Shown here one piece after another: positions 15,886 to 24,959 of a DNA stretch of 64,000 nucleotides. The stretch's first letter is position 1. Each line of letters opens with the position of its first letter. The DNA comes from Streptomyces sp. WMMC500 (GTDB taxonomy: Bacteria > Actinomycetota > Actinomycetes > Streptomycetales > Streptomycetaceae). The stretch spans positions 7,790,001 to 7,854,000 of the forward strand of contig NZ_CP114905.1 of the NCBI RefSeq assembly GCF_027497195.1, given 5' to 3'. The notes under the pieces are model-generated. The model saw nothing but the letters and a program-made list of their open reading frames with translations, was not told the DNA's origin and did no database searches. The position numbers and the translations under genes are program-made.

Positions 15886-18800
15886 ATGGGCGAGGGGTAC
15901 GGACGCATGACTGACACCGGCAAGCTCCCGGAAGGGCACCAGCCGGGGCCGGACGACGCCGCCGGAGGACACCACCCCGCCCCCGCCGCAGACCCGTCGG
16001 CCACGGCCGCACCCGCCGAGGCCGCGCCCGCGGCGGAGGGCGCGGCGGACGACGACGACTTCCTGTTCCTGCCGGGCGCCCAGGGCGCCTGGACGGACCC
16101 GCGGCTCCCCGCCTCCGCCGGCGCGCGGACCGCGCCCCCGGCGGGCGGTACGGAGCCGGCCACGGGCGGGCAGCGGCGTCCGCTGCACATGGGCCCGCCG
16201 GTGCCGGAGCAGGCCGGGGGAGTGGTGCGCTCCCTCGCGGACCGGGGCCCGGCGGGCGGCTCCGCGGACACGCACGAGGCGGTCGCCGCCGACGCGGTGC
16301 ACGCGACGGGCAACGAGGACGCCGCGGGCGCCGGTTCGCCGGCTCCGGCCGGCCGGCAGGCCGCGGCGGCGGGCTCGGAGCAGGCCGGACCCGCGGGAGC
16401 GGCAGCGGCATCGGGCGCCGTACCGGAGCAGGGTGCTGCCGCTCCGGACGGTGCGGGCCCCGAGGCGGTGGCCGCCGAGCCGGCGGTGGACGGGGCTGCC
16501 GAGCCCGGCCCGGCCGCGGCGGGCGGACTCGCCCCCGCCGGGCAGATCCCGCAGCAGCCGGTACGTACGCCGGGGCCGCCCACGGCCGGCCCGGAGTACC
16601 TGGACGTCACCCGGGTCGCCACAACCCGCCTGCCGGGCCCGCAACTCGGCGAGATCCCGCCCGCACCGGCGGGCTGGACGACGGTGCCGCACCCCGCGAA
16701 CGGGGAGACCGTCGCCCGGCCGCCGCACGCCGGCGGAGAGGACTCCGCGGCCGCCCCCCTCCCGGTGCCGGCGGACGCCCGGGAGGCGGCGCCCGCGAGC
16801 CCGCCGTCCGGCGCGACGGCCGCGCACGGCACGGCCGAGGGGGCAGGTCCTGCCGCGAACGGCGAACCGGCCGCGGCAGGGCAGGACACCGGCGCCACCG
16901 CCGGGCAGAGCACGGCCGGCACGCCCTCGCCCGCCCCCGTGGACGCCGCACAGGCGGCCGTTCGCAGGGCGGCGGCCTCGGCGGGCGCGTCGCTGGGCCG
17001 CGGGATCTCCGCCCACGGCGGGTCCGCCCCGCCCACCGCCGGCGGGAACGGCCCGGCGGAGGCGCAGGCACCGCAGAACCCGTCGCCGGATGGTCAGCCC
17101 GACGTACCCGCCGCGGCGGGTACCGGGAACGGGACGCAGACCGAAGGCGGTGCACCCGCCCACGGCGCGGCCCCGCACGCCGCTCCCGCCGCGCGCCCCG
17201 GCGAGGGAGCCGGGACCGAGCCCGCCGCCGTGCCGAGCGGCCCGGAGGGCCCCGCGGGCGGCCGGGCGACGGACGGTTCCGTGAACGGGACCACGCCGCA
17301 CGCCGTACCCGCCGGCCGGTCCGCCGACGACACCGCGGCCCGGCCCGGTGCCGCCGTACCGGGCGGGCAGGCCGGCGACGACTCCCCGGCTCCGGCCGCC
17401 GGTCCGGGTGAGTCCGCGGCGGCGGCCCGGCCCGCGGACGGGGTGCTCCTCCGCGCCGTACCCGGCGACGACAGCGCGGCTGGGACCGCGGACGACGGGC
17501 CGGTCCTTCCTGCTTCGAACCGGGAACCCGGCGACGGCTCCCGGCCGCGGGCCGACGAACCCGCGCCGCGCGACCGTACGGCCACCGCCGCGCCCGCCGC
17601 GGCGCAGGCGAACGGGCAGCCCGGCGGCAACTCCCCGGTCCGGCCGGGTCGTCACGGCGACCCCGCCGGGCCGGAGGCCCCCGCCGGGCAGCACACGAAC
17701 GCGACCGCGGCCCACGGGCAGCCCGCCGACGGCGCCCGGGCGCGGGCGGCGAACGGCCGGGCCGTGCCCGGCGGGCAGCCCGCCGCACCCTCTCCCAAGG
17801 GCCACCGGCAGGCTCCGGTCCACGGGGTGCCCGCATCGCGGGCGTCGAGTGACGACGCGGCCCCCGCCGCCGTGCACGCCGCTTCCGGCGGGCGGCGCGG
17901 CGTGTCGCTGGGCGTCCGCAACGGCGCTCAGGAGACCCCCTCCGGCAGTGCCGGGGAAGCGGCGGCCGACGCGTCGTCCGAGGCCCGGCCCGGGGGCGAC
18001 GACCCGCAGCGCACCGCCGCGCCCGTGACGCAGATCCGCGGCCGGCGGCGGCGCGGCACGGCCGTGAGCGCACCGGTCACGGCCGCCGCCACCCCGGCCC
18101 ATGACGCGCAGGACGGGAACCCACAGGACGGAGACCCAGCGACGGCGGGCGCCTCCGTACCCGCGCAAGGCTCCCCGCACCCCCGCCCCGCCCCCGCGGA
18201 CGAGGCACCGGCCGCGGCGTCGGCGCCCGCCGCCGGGACCCCGGCGCCCGCCGCCGCACCCCCGGCCGCCGCGCCGGTCCCCGCCGCCCCCGCGGCAGAC
18301 GAGCCCGGCACCCCGGCCCCCGACCCCGCGGCTCCCGGCTTCGCCGACGCCGAGCGCGCGGCCGTCCACCGCGTCATGCGCGAACGCCGCGACATCCGCA
18401 ACGGCTTCCGCTCCGACCCCGTACCCCACGAGGTGCTGCTCCGCGTTCTGGAGGCCGCCCACACCGCCCCCAGCGTCGGCCACTCCCAGCCGTGGGACTT
18501 CGTCGTCATCCGCTCCGAGGAGACCCGCCACCGGATGCACGAGCTGGCGGCGCGCCAGCGCGAGGCGTACGCGAAGAGCCTGCCCAAGGGCCGCGCCAAA
18601 CAGTTCAAGGAGCTGAAGGTCGAGGCGATCCGGGACACCCCGGTGAACATCGTCGTCACCGCCGACCCCACCCGCGGCGGCCGGCACACCCTCGGCCGGC
18701 ACACCCAGCCGCAGATGGCCCCGTACTCCTCCGCGCTCGCCGTCGAGAACCTCTGGCTCGCCGCCCGCGCCGAGGGCCTCGGCGTCGGCTGGGTCAGCTT

Positions 18801-20058
18801 CTTCGACGAGCGCGAGCTGGTCCGCGAGCTGGACCTGCCGGAGCACCTGGACGTCGTGGCGTACCTCTGCCTCGGCTACGTCGACGAGTTCCCGGACGAG
18901 CCGGAGCTGGTGCAGGCCGGCTGGTCCAAGCGCCGCCCGCTGTCCTGGGTCGTCCACGAGGAGAGCTACGGCCGCCGCGCGCTGCCCGGCGAGGACCCGC
19001 ACGACCTGCTCGCCGAGACCCTGGAGGGCATCCGTCCGCTGGACGCCAAGGCGCTCGGCGAGGCGTGGGAGCGGCAGAAGCGGATGACGAAGCCCGCCGG
19101 TTCGCTCGGCATGCTGGAGATCATCTCGGCGCAGCTCTGCGGCCTGTCCCGGAAGTGCCCGCCGCCCGTGCCGGAGCCCGCGGCCGTCGCGGTCTTCGCC
19201 GGCGACCACGGCGTGCACGCGCAGGGCGTCACGCCCTGGCCCCAGGAGGTCACCGGCCAGATGGCCGCCAACTTCCTCGGCGGCGGCGCCGTCTGCAACT
19301 CCTTCGCCGCCCAGGTCGGCGCGGAGGTGTGCGTCGTGGACGCCGGGGTGGCCGCAGAACTGCCCGCCACGGCCGGGCTCGTGCCGCGGAAGGTGCGCAG
19401 AGGCACGGCGGACATGACCGCGGGTCCCGCGATGACCCGCGAAGAGGCGCTCCGGGCCGTCGAGGTCGGCATCGAGACAGCCCGTGACCTGGTCGCGGCG
19501 GGCAACAAGGCGCTGCTGACCGGCGAGATGGGCATCGCGAACACGACCGCCTCCGCCGCGATCATCGCCGTCTTCACCGACTCCGAGCCCGCCGAGGTGA
19601 CCGGCCGCGGCACCGGCATCGACGACGAGACGTACGCCCGCAAGGTCGAGGCCGTCCGCCGCGCCATCGAGGTCAACCGCCCCGACCCGTCCGACCCGAT
19701 CGGCGTGCTGGCCGGGGTCGGCGGCCTGGAGCACGCCGCGCTCGTCGGCTTCATCCTCGCCGGCTCCTCGCTGCGCACGCCCGTCGTCCTGGACGGGGTG
19801 AGCGCGGGCGCGGCGGCGCTGGTCGCCCGCGCGGTGGCGCCGGAGGCGCTGGCGGCGTGCATCGCGGGCCACCGCAGCCCGGAGCCGGGGCACGCGGCGG
19901 CGCTGACGAAGCTGGGGCTGCGTCCGCTGATCGACCTCGACCTGCGCCTCGGCGAGGGCACCGGCGCGCTGCTGGCGCTGCCGCTGGTGCAGAGCGCGGC
20001 GCGGGCGATGCACGAGGTGGCGACGTTCGACGCGGCGGGCGTGACGGAGAAGGGCTGA
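15886..20058 (+). CDS. cobT: BluB-CobT fusion with ~820-residue disordered N-terminus
   Basis: Encodes 1390 residues from an ATG with AAGGAG 8 bp upstream. Residues ~1-815 are Ala/Pro/Gly/Asp low complexity with no fold. About 820-1035 is a BluB/nitroreductase domain (RERRDIRNGFR; SVGHSQPWDF), which makes 5,6-dimethylbenzimidazole from reduced flavin. About 1040-1390 is CobT (FAGDHGVHAQGVT; TGEMGIANTT; LGEGTGA with the catalytic Glu), which activates it as the alpha-riboside phosphate. One protein thus makes and activates the B12 lower ligand. The disordered part is genuinely in frame, without stops, and has strong GC bias at third positions. Confidence 0.9.
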   Translation: MGEGYGRMTDTGKLPEGHQPGPDDAAGGHHPAPAADPSATAAPAEAAPAAEGAADDDDFLFLPGAQGAWTDPRLPASAGARTAPPAGGTEPATGGQRRPLHMGPPVPEQAGGVVRSLADRGPAGGSADTHEAVAADAVHATGNEDAAGAGSPAPAGRQAAAAGSEQAGPAGAAAASGAVPEQGAAAPDGAGPEAVAAEPAVDGAAEPGPAAAGGLAPAGQIPQQPVRTPGPPTAGPEYLDVTRVATTRLPGPQLGEIPPAPAGWTTVPHPANGETVARPPHAGGEDSAAAPLPVPADAREAAPASPPSGATAAHGTAEGAGPAANGEPAAAGQDTGATAGQSTAGTPSPAPVDAAQAAVRRAAASAGASLGRGISAHGGSAPPTAGGNGPAEAQAPQNPSPDGQPDVPAAAGTGNGTQTEGGAPAHGAAPHAAPAARPGEGAGTEPAAVPSGPEGPAGGRATDGSVNGTTPHAVPAGRSADDTAARPGAAVPGGQAGDDSPAPAAGPGESAAAARPADGVLLRAVPGDDSAAGTADDGPVLPASNREPGDGSRPRADEPAPRDRTATAAPAAAQANGQPGGNSPVRPGRHGDPAGPEAPAGQHTNATAAHGQPADGARARAANGRAVPGGQPAAPSPKGHRQAPVHGVPASRASSDDAAPAAVHAASGGRRGVSLGVRNGAQETPSGSAGEAAADASSEARPGGDDPQRTAAPVTQIRGRRRRGTAVSAPVTAAATPAHDAQDGNPQDGDPATAGASVPAQGSPHPRPAPADEAPAAASAPAAGTPAPAAAPPAAAPVPAAPAADEPGTPAPDPAAPGFADAERAAVHRVMRERRDIRNGFRSDPVPHEVLLRVLEAAHTAPSVGHSQPWDFVVIRSEETRHRMHELAARQREAYAKSLPKGRAKQFKELKVEAIRDTPVNIVVTADPTRGGRHTLGRHTQPQMAPYSSALAVENLWLAARAEGLGVGWVSFFDERELVRELDLPEHLDVVAYLCLGYVDEFPDEPELVQAGWSKRRPLSWVVHEESYGRRALPGEDPHDLLAETLEGIRPLDAKALGEAWERQKRMTKPAGSLGMLEIISAQLCGLSRKCPPPVPEPAAVAVFAGDHGVHAQGVTPWPQEVTGQMAANFLGGGAVCNSFAAQVGAEVCVVDAGVAAELPATAGLVPRKVRRGTADMTAGPAMTREEALRAVEVGIETARDLVAAGNKALLTGEMGIANTTASAAIIAVFTDSEPAEVTGRGTGIDDETYARKVEAVRRAIEVNRPDPSDPIGVLAGVGGLEHAALVGFILAGSSLRTPVVLDGVSAGAAALVARAVAPEALAACIAGHRSPEPGHAAALTKLGLRPLIDLDLRLGEGTGALLALPLVQSAARAMHEVATFDAAGVTEKG

Positions 20059-20101
20059 GCGCGGGTTCCGGCCGGGACGGTCCGTCCGTCGCCTTCCGGG
20101 C

Positions 20102-20120
20102 GCCCGACGGCCCGTCGGGC
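20102..20120 (+). terminator. Hairpin after the cobT gene
   Basis: GCCCGACGG and CCGTCGGGC flank a single base, giving about 7 usable base pairs, 44 bp after the stop. Confidence 0.4.
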
Positions 20121-20275
20121 CGGTCCGTATCGCGGTGTCCCCCGCGGCGGGGCCGCCGCGCGGGCCATAGGGTTGGCGTCGCGGGCCGTCCCCGGCCGTC
20201 ACCGGCCGCGGCCCGCGACGAACCGCCGCTCCAGCGCCGCAGCGGCCGGCACACCGTACGAGGAGCCGCTCCGCC

Positions 20276-21517
20276 ATGTCCCGTCCCCCCGCCCGCCTCG
20301 CCCCCGGTCCCGACGCCTTCGCGTACCCCGTCGGCCTGCGTCTCGCCGGCCGGCGCGTCGTCGTCCTCGGCGGCGGCCAGGTCGCCCAGCGCCGGCTGCC
20401 GGCGCTGATCGCCGCCGGCGCCCGGGTCACGCTCGTGTCCCCGTCCGTCACCCCCTCGGTGCAGGCGATGGCGGACGTCGGGGAGCTGACCTGGGAGCAG
20501 CGGCCGTACGCGGACGGGGATCTGGAGGGCGCCTGGTACGCGGTCGTGGCCACCCGCGACCCCGAGGCCAACGCCGCCGCCTCCGCCGAGGCGGAGCGCC
20601 GCCGCGTCTGGTGCGTACGCAGCGACGACGCCTCCGCCGCCACCGCCTGGACCCCGGCCACCGGCCGCAGCGAGGGCGTCACCGTCGCCGTGCTCACCGG
20701 CAGCGACCCGCGCCGCTCCGCGGCCGTCCGCGACGCCGTCGTGGAGGGCCTGCGCGACGGCACGCTCAGCGCCCCGCACCACCGCACCCGGGCCCCCGGC
20801 GTCGCCCTCGTCGGCGGCGGCCCCGGCGACCCGGACCTCATCACCGTCCGGGGCCGCCGGCTGCTCGCCGAGGCCGACGTCGTCATCGCCGACCGCCTCG
20901 GCCCCCGCGACCTCCTCGACGAACTGCCGCCGCACGTGGAGGTGATCGACGCCGCGAAGATCCCGTACGGCCGGGCGATGGCCCAGGAGGCGATCAACGA
21001 CGCGCTGATCGAGCACGCCAGGGCGGGCAAGGCGGTCGTGCGGCTCAAGGGCGGCGACCCGTTCGTCTTCGGCCGCGGCATGGAGGAGGCGGAGGCGCTG
21101 GCACGGGCGGGCGTGGCGTGCACGGTGGTGCCGGGCGTCACCAGCGCGATCAGCGTCCCGGCGGTGGCCGGCATCCCGGTCACGCACCGGGGGGTGGCGC
21201 ACGAGTTCACCGTCGTCAGCGGCCACGTCGCGCCGGACGACGCGCGTTCCCTCGTCGACTGGCCGGCGCTCGCGCGGCTGCGCGGCACGCTGGTGCTGCT
21301 GATGGCGGTGGAGCGGATCGGGGCCATCGCGGAGACGCTCGTCCGCGAGGGGCGTCCCGCCGCGACGCCGGTGGCGATCGTGCAGGAGGGCACGACGGCG
21401 GCGCAGCGCCGGGTGGACGCCACGCTCGGCACGGCGGCGGCGGAGGTGGAGCGCGCGGAGGTACGGCCGCCGGCGGTGATCGTCGTCGGCGAGGTGGCCG
21501 CCCGGCCGGCCGGCTGA
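20276..21517 (+). CDS. cobA: Siroheme synthase-type protein: precorrin-2 dehydrogenase plus uroporphyrinogen-III C-methyltransferase
   Basis: Encodes 413 residues. The N-terminal ~150 residues form a Met8/CysG-like NAD-binding domain (RVVVLGGGQVAQRRL). From about residue 170 a SUMT domain follows (VALVGGGPGDPDLIT; VRLKGGDPFVFGRG; VPGVTSAISVPA; MAVERIGAIAE). It methylates uroporphyrinogen III to precorrin-2, the branch point to siroheme and B12, and may also oxidise it to sirohydrochlorin. The ATG has AGGAG upstream. The CysG dimerisation/ferrochelatase part is shorter than in enteric CysG. The symbol could equally be cysG. Confidence 0.92.
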   Translation: MSRPPARLAPGPDAFAYPVGLRLAGRRVVVLGGGQVAQRRLPALIAAGARVTLVSPSVTPSVQAMADVGELTWEQRPYADGDLEGAWYAVVATRDPEANAAASAEAERRRVWCVRSDDASAATAWTPATGRSEGVTVAVLTGSDPRRSAAVRDAVVEGLRDGTLSAPHHRTRAPGVALVGGGPGDPDLITVRGRRLLAEADVVIADRLGPRDLLDELPPHVEVIDAAKIPYGRAMAQEAINDALIEHARAGKAVVRLKGGDPFVFGRGMEEAEALARAGVACTVVPGVTSAISVPAVAGIPVTHRGVAHEFTVVSGHVAPDDARSLVDWPALARLRGTLVLLMAVERIGAIAETLVREGRPAATPVAIVQEGTTAAQRRVDATLGTAAAEVERAEVRPPAVIVVGEVAARPAG

Positions 21518-21586
21518 CGAGGCGGCGGGCGGCGACGGGCCGCGCCCGCGGCGTACCCCGGCGGCGGAATCGCGCCGGCCGCACGG

Positions 21587-21592
21587 CAGGAT
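21587..21592 (+). promoter_or_regulatory. -10 element for a leaderless methyltransferase transcript
   Basis: CAGGAT ends six bases before the GTG at 21599, with no ribosome site between. The pattern fits a leaderless start. Confidence 0.35.
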
Positions 21593-21598
21593 CGTGCC

Positions 21599-22417
21599 GT
21601 GGCAGAACTCATCACGATCGACGACCCCGCCGACCCGCGCCTGTCCGACTACGCCGGCCTCACCGACGTCGAGCTGCGCCGCCGCCGTGAGCCGGCGGAG
21701 GGGCTGTTCATCGCCGAGGGCGAGAAGGTCATCCGGCGCGCGGTCCTGACCGGCTACGAGACGCGCTCCATGATGCTCTCCGCCAAGTGGGTCGACGTGA
21801 TGCGGGACGTCATCGACGCGCTGCCGGCGCCGGTGTACGTCGTCGGCGTCGAGGTGGCCGAGCAGGTCACCGGCTACCACGTGCACCGCGGGGCGCTCGC
21901 CTCCATGCGCCGCAAGCCGCTGCCCGACGCCGCCGGGCTGCTGGCGCACGCCCGCCGGGTCGCGGTGCTGGAGACCGTCAACGACCACACCAACGTCGGC
22001 GCCGTCTTCCGCAGCGCCGCCGCGCTCGGCATGGACGCCGTGCTGCTCTCGCCGGACTGCGCCGACCCGCTGTACCGGCGGTCGGTGAAGGTCTCCATGG
22101 GCGCCGTCTTCCACGTCCCGTACGCGCGGCTGCCCTCCTGGCCGCAGGACCTGGAGACCGTCCGCGCGGCGGGCTTCACCCTCCTCGCGCTCACCCCCGA
22201 CCCGCAGGCCGTGCCGCTCGCCGAGGCGGCGCCGCAGCGGCTGCCGCGGCTCGCGCTGATGCTGGGCACGGAGGGCGCGGGGCTGTCGGCGCGGGCCCTG
22301 CGGGCGGCGGATCAGCGGGTACGCATCCCGATGTCGCACGGCGTCGACTCGCTCAACGTGGGCGCCGCCGCGGCCGTCGCGTTCTACGCGGTGGCGACGG
22401 CCCCGGCCGACGGCTGA
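21599..22417 (+). CDS. TrmH/SpoU-family RNA 2'-O-methyltransferase
   Basis: Encodes 272 residues. The N-terminal substrate-binding region (RRRREPAEGLFIAEGEKVIRRA) is followed by the knotted SPOUT domain with its motifs: NDHTNVGAVFRSAAALG, LMLGTEGAGLS and RIPMSHGVDSLNVGAAAAV. These enzymes use SAM to methylate a ribose in rRNA or tRNA. The exact nucleotide is not predictable. The GTG start has no Shine-Dalgarno and is probably leaderless. A hairpin separates it from the convergent kinase gene. Confidence 0.93.
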   Translation: MAELITIDDPADPRLSDYAGLTDVELRRRREPAEGLFIAEGEKVIRRAVLTGYETRSMMLSAKWVDVMRDVIDALPAPVYVVGVEVAEQVTGYHVHRGALASMRRKPLPDAAGLLAHARRVAVLETVNDHTNVGAVFRSAAALGMDAVLLSPDCADPLYRRSVKVSMGAVFHVPYARLPSWPQDLETVRAAGFTLLALTPDPQAVPLAEAAPQRLPRLALMLGTEGAGLSARALRAADQRVRIPMSHGVDSLNVGAAAAVAFYAVATAPADG

Positions 22418-22437
22418 ACCCTCGCCGTACCGGTCTG

Positions 22438-22469
22438 CGGACCCGTGGCCGAAAACCGCCGCGGGTCCG
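22438..22469. terminator. Hairpin between convergent methylase and kinase genes
   Basis: CGGACCCG and CGGGTCCG form an 8-bp stem around a 16-nt loop, placed between two converging genes, so it could serve both. Confidence 0.45.
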
Positions 22470-22526
22470 GCGGGGCACGGCGGATCATGCCCGCGCGGCA
22501 CGCCGCGGCCTGCTCCAGGCGTCGTA

Positions 22527-23849
22527 CTAGAGCGGGCCCTGACAGCCCTGAGCCGCGGCGATGCCGAGCGCGACCAGCAGCGTCACCGTCACGAACACGA
22601 TCAGGCGCTGCCGCATCAGCCGCGCCCGGTCCGGCGTAGGCCGTCGCTGCGGCGCGGGCTTCCGCGGCGCCGCCGCCGCGCCCTCGCGCGGCCCGCTCCG
22701 CGACCCCTGCGTACGCTGCTCCGCCTGCCGCGCGCGGTGCTCCGCCTGCCGCCCGCGCTCCGCCGCCGGCCGGCCCCGCTCGGGTGCCTGACCCCGCGGA
22801 GCACCGCCGCCCGCGCGCTGTCCGGGGCGCTGCGCCGGACCGGGCCGCTGCGCCCCACCCGCCCGCCCGGCGCCCTGCGGCCCCGGGCGCTGCGCGGCGC
22901 CGGCACCGGGGCCCGCCCGCCCCGCGCCCGTGGGCCGCGGCGTCGGCGGCCGGTGCGCGGCCGTGGGGCCCGGAGGCGTACGCTCCGCGGCGGTCCTGCG
23001 CTGCGGGGCGGGCTCCGGCCCCGCCCCGTGCGCCTCGCGGGCCGCGATCTCCTTCAGCCGCAGCGACAACTGCAGGGTCGACGGCCGGTCGTCCGGCGTC
23101 TTCGCCAGGCAGGTGCGCAGCAGCGGCGCCAGCGCGTCCGGCACCCCGTCGAGGAGCGGCTCCTCGTGCACCACCCGGTAGAGCATCACCTCGGAACTGC
23201 CCTGCCCGAACGGCGAGTCGCCCGTCGTCGCGTACGCGAGCGTGGCGCCCAGCGAGAACACGTCGCTCGCCGGCGTCACCGGCTGCCCCCGGACCTGCTC
23301 GGGCGCCAGGAACCCGGGCGAGCCGACCGCCGTGCCGACGTGCGTCAGCGTGGAGGCCCCGGTCGCCCAGGCGATGCCGAAGTCGATGATCCGCGGGCCC
23401 TTGGGGGAGAGCAGGATGTTGGACGGCTTCAGGTCGCGGTGCACCACTCCCGCCTCGTGCACGGCGACCAGGCCCTCCGACAGGGCCGCGCCGATCGCCG
23501 CGACCCGCGCGGCCTGGAGCGGCCCCTCGTCGCCGACCTTGTCGTGCAGCGAGGGCCCCGGTACGTACTGCGTGGCGAACCACGGCCGGTCCGCGTCCAG
23601 ATCGGCGGCCACCAGCCGCGCGGTGCAGCCGCCGCGGATCCGCCGGGCGGCGGAGACCTCGCGGGCGAACCGCGACCGGAACTCCTGATCCTCCGCCAGG
23701 TCCGGCCGGATCACCTTGAGCGCGACCCGCTGGCCGCGCCGGTCAGAGCCCAGGTAGACCACGCCCATGCCGCCCGCGCCGAGCCGCCGGTGGATCCGGA
23801 ACGAGCCGACGACACGCGGATCCTCGCGACGGAGCCGCATCATCGCCAT
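22527..23849 (-). CDS. Membrane-anchored Ser/Thr protein kinase (PknB-type, minimal outer tail)
   Basis: Encodes 440 residues. Kinase motifs are complete: glycine loop LGAGGMGVV, Lys45, HRDLKPSN with Asp139, and DFG with Asp156. The kinase domain ends near residue 270. A ~140-residue Arg/Pro/Gln-rich juxtamembrane linker follows, then one helix near the C-terminus (LIVFVTVTLLVALGIAAAQ) and only five residues outside. It has no PASTA or other sensor domain, so sensing is unlikely to be extracellular. I chose the ATG at 23849, where homology begins, over an upstream in-frame start. Confidence 0.93.
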   Translation of the reverse strand: MAMMRLRREDPRVVGSFRIHRRLGAGGMGVVYLGSDRRGQRVALKVIRPDLAEDQEFRSRFAREVSAARRIRGGCTARLVAADLDADRPWFATQYVPGPSLHDKVGDEGPLQAARVAAIGAALSEGLVAVHEAGVVHRDLKPSNILLSPKGPRIIDFGIAWATGASTLTHVGTAVGSPGFLAPEQVRGQPVTPASDVFSLGATLAYATTGDSPFGQGSSEVMLYRVVHEEPLLDGVPDALAPLLRTCLAKTPDDRPSTLQLSLRLKEIAAREAHGAGPEPAPQRRTAAERTPPGPTAAHRPPTPRPTGAGRAGPGAGAAQRPGPQGAGRAGGAQRPGPAQRPGQRAGGGAPRGQAPERGRPAAERGRQAEHRARQAEQRTQGSRSGPREGAAAAPRKPAPQRRPTPDRARLMRQRLIVFVTVTLLVALGIAAAQGCQGPL

Positions 23850-24019
23850 GCCGTAACCATCCCCGCTGCCCGGTCTGTCTGCCGTGCACAGCTTACGGAC
23901 TTGACCGCCGCTCGCGCTGGCAGGGCGCAGTGCGGCGGGCCGAATTGTCAGTCCCGGGTGGGATCCTGGAGGTATGGCCGGGCCCAAGTGCGGCCCCTAG
24001 GAAGGGGGATGCGGGACAG

Positions 24020-24274
24020 GTGAAGGGCGATCGAGTGGAGATAGTCGTGGACGCGGGGGACACGACGCGGACGTACCAGGTGGTGGCCTCGCGCGCCGGC
24101 CGGAGGGTCGAGACGACGGTGCGCAGGGGAGTGGTCGAGGTGACGGAGGTGACGCGCAGCGGTTCCGTGGTGCGCACGGCGCGGTTCATGGCCGCCAGGG
24201 TGCTCGCCCTGGTGGAGCATCCCGTGCCGCGCGTGGACGGCGTGGCCCCCCTCGGGGAAGACCCTGGGACGTAG
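24020..24274 (+). CDS. Conserved small protein of unknown function
   Basis: Encodes 84 residues from GTG. The chain is rich in Val/Arg with alternating beta-type patterns (VEIVVDAGDTTRTYQVVASRAG and on). It has no membrane segment or cysteine. It is divergent from the kinase gene, with 170 bp between them. From memory, similar short proteins occur at this place in Streptomyces, but I know no function. Confidence 0.65.
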   Translation: MKGDRVEIVVDAGDTTRTYQVVASRAGRRVETTVRRGVVEVTEVTRSGSVVRTARFMAARVLALVEHPVPRVDGVAPLGEDPGT

Positions 24275-24458
24275 TACGCGGTCTCCACCCATGGGAGTAG
24301 CGACTTCGCGCCGCAGTCATCCTCCGGGAGGCCAGGCAATCGGTACGCGGGCATGACGACCCGCGCCGATCATTTCCCTAATGTTGTCGTCAAGCGGCGG
24401 GCGCAGCACTCGTCCCCCGAGGTCGGACGCCCGCCGCCCCAGCACAGGAGTGGGAGCC

Positions 24459-24665
24459 ATGGAGAGAACAGCGGAGCACGCCGCACGGCCCGAGGCCGTC
24501 GCAGGGGCGCTCGCCGCGTTCGGCGCACAGCCGTCGGAGCGCCGGCACCCGCTGGTCGCCCTCGCCATGGTGCTGCCCTTCGCGATCGTCCTCACCGTCG
24601 TCTTCGGCGGCTGGGAGGCGGTCATCACACATGCGTCGTCCGTGGCCGGAATGATGGGGCGCTAG
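24459..24665 (+). CDS. Small single-helix membrane protein
   Basis: Encodes 68 residues. The N-terminal half is polar; one hydrophobic helix (about residues 32-51, LVALAMVLPFAIVLTVVFGG) is followed by a short tail ending MMGR. The ATG has CAGGAG 9 bp upstream. No family is recognised. A strong terminator hairpin lies ~90 bp downstream. Confidence 0.65.
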   Translation: MERTAEHAARPEAVAGALAAFGAQPSERRHPLVALAMVLPFAIVLTVVFGGWEAVITHASSVAGMMGR

Positions 24666-24750
24666 CCCCGTCAGGCCCGGGAGAGCGGCCCGGGCCGGGG
24701 ACAGCCGGCTCAGCCCCGTGGGGACGGGGGTGCGGCGGACGGACGTGTAC

Positions 24751-24778
24751 GCCCGGGCGTCTGGGGAGACGCCCGGGC
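24751..24778 (+). terminator. Strong intrinsic-type hairpin
   Basis: Perfect 12-bp stem (GCCCGGGCGTCT / AGACGCCCGGGC) with a GGGG loop, in the 294-bp gap before the next gene. Nothing else recognisable lies in this gap except the -10 at its right end. Confidence 0.7.
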
Positions 24779-24947
24779 TACGCGTTTTCCGGACCCGGTG
24801 CGGGCCGCGCATCGCGGAGTCCGCGGGATGCGGCCGATCCGTACGCACACCCGGCACCGACGGCACGACGATCGGTGCGCCCGCGTGTCCGGAGCTTCCT
24901 CTCCACGGAGCCCGTCACGTTCGTGCAGGCCGTCGCGGTACGGCGCC

Positions 24948-24953
24948 TAGGAT
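24948..24953 (+). promoter_or_regulatory. -10 element for a leaderless APH-family gene
   Basis: TAGGAT ends six bases before the GTG at 24960. No ribosome site is present. Confidence 0.4.
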
Positions 24954-24959
24954 GAGCCC

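Noticed and set aside
14962..21615. A 2217-codon open frame on the minus strand across the cobalamin genes
   Set aside because: It is antisense to cobL, cobT and cobA, whose domains are unmistakable. Long shadow frames are expected in such GC-rich DNA, and its product is Gly/Arg/Ala-rich without any motif.
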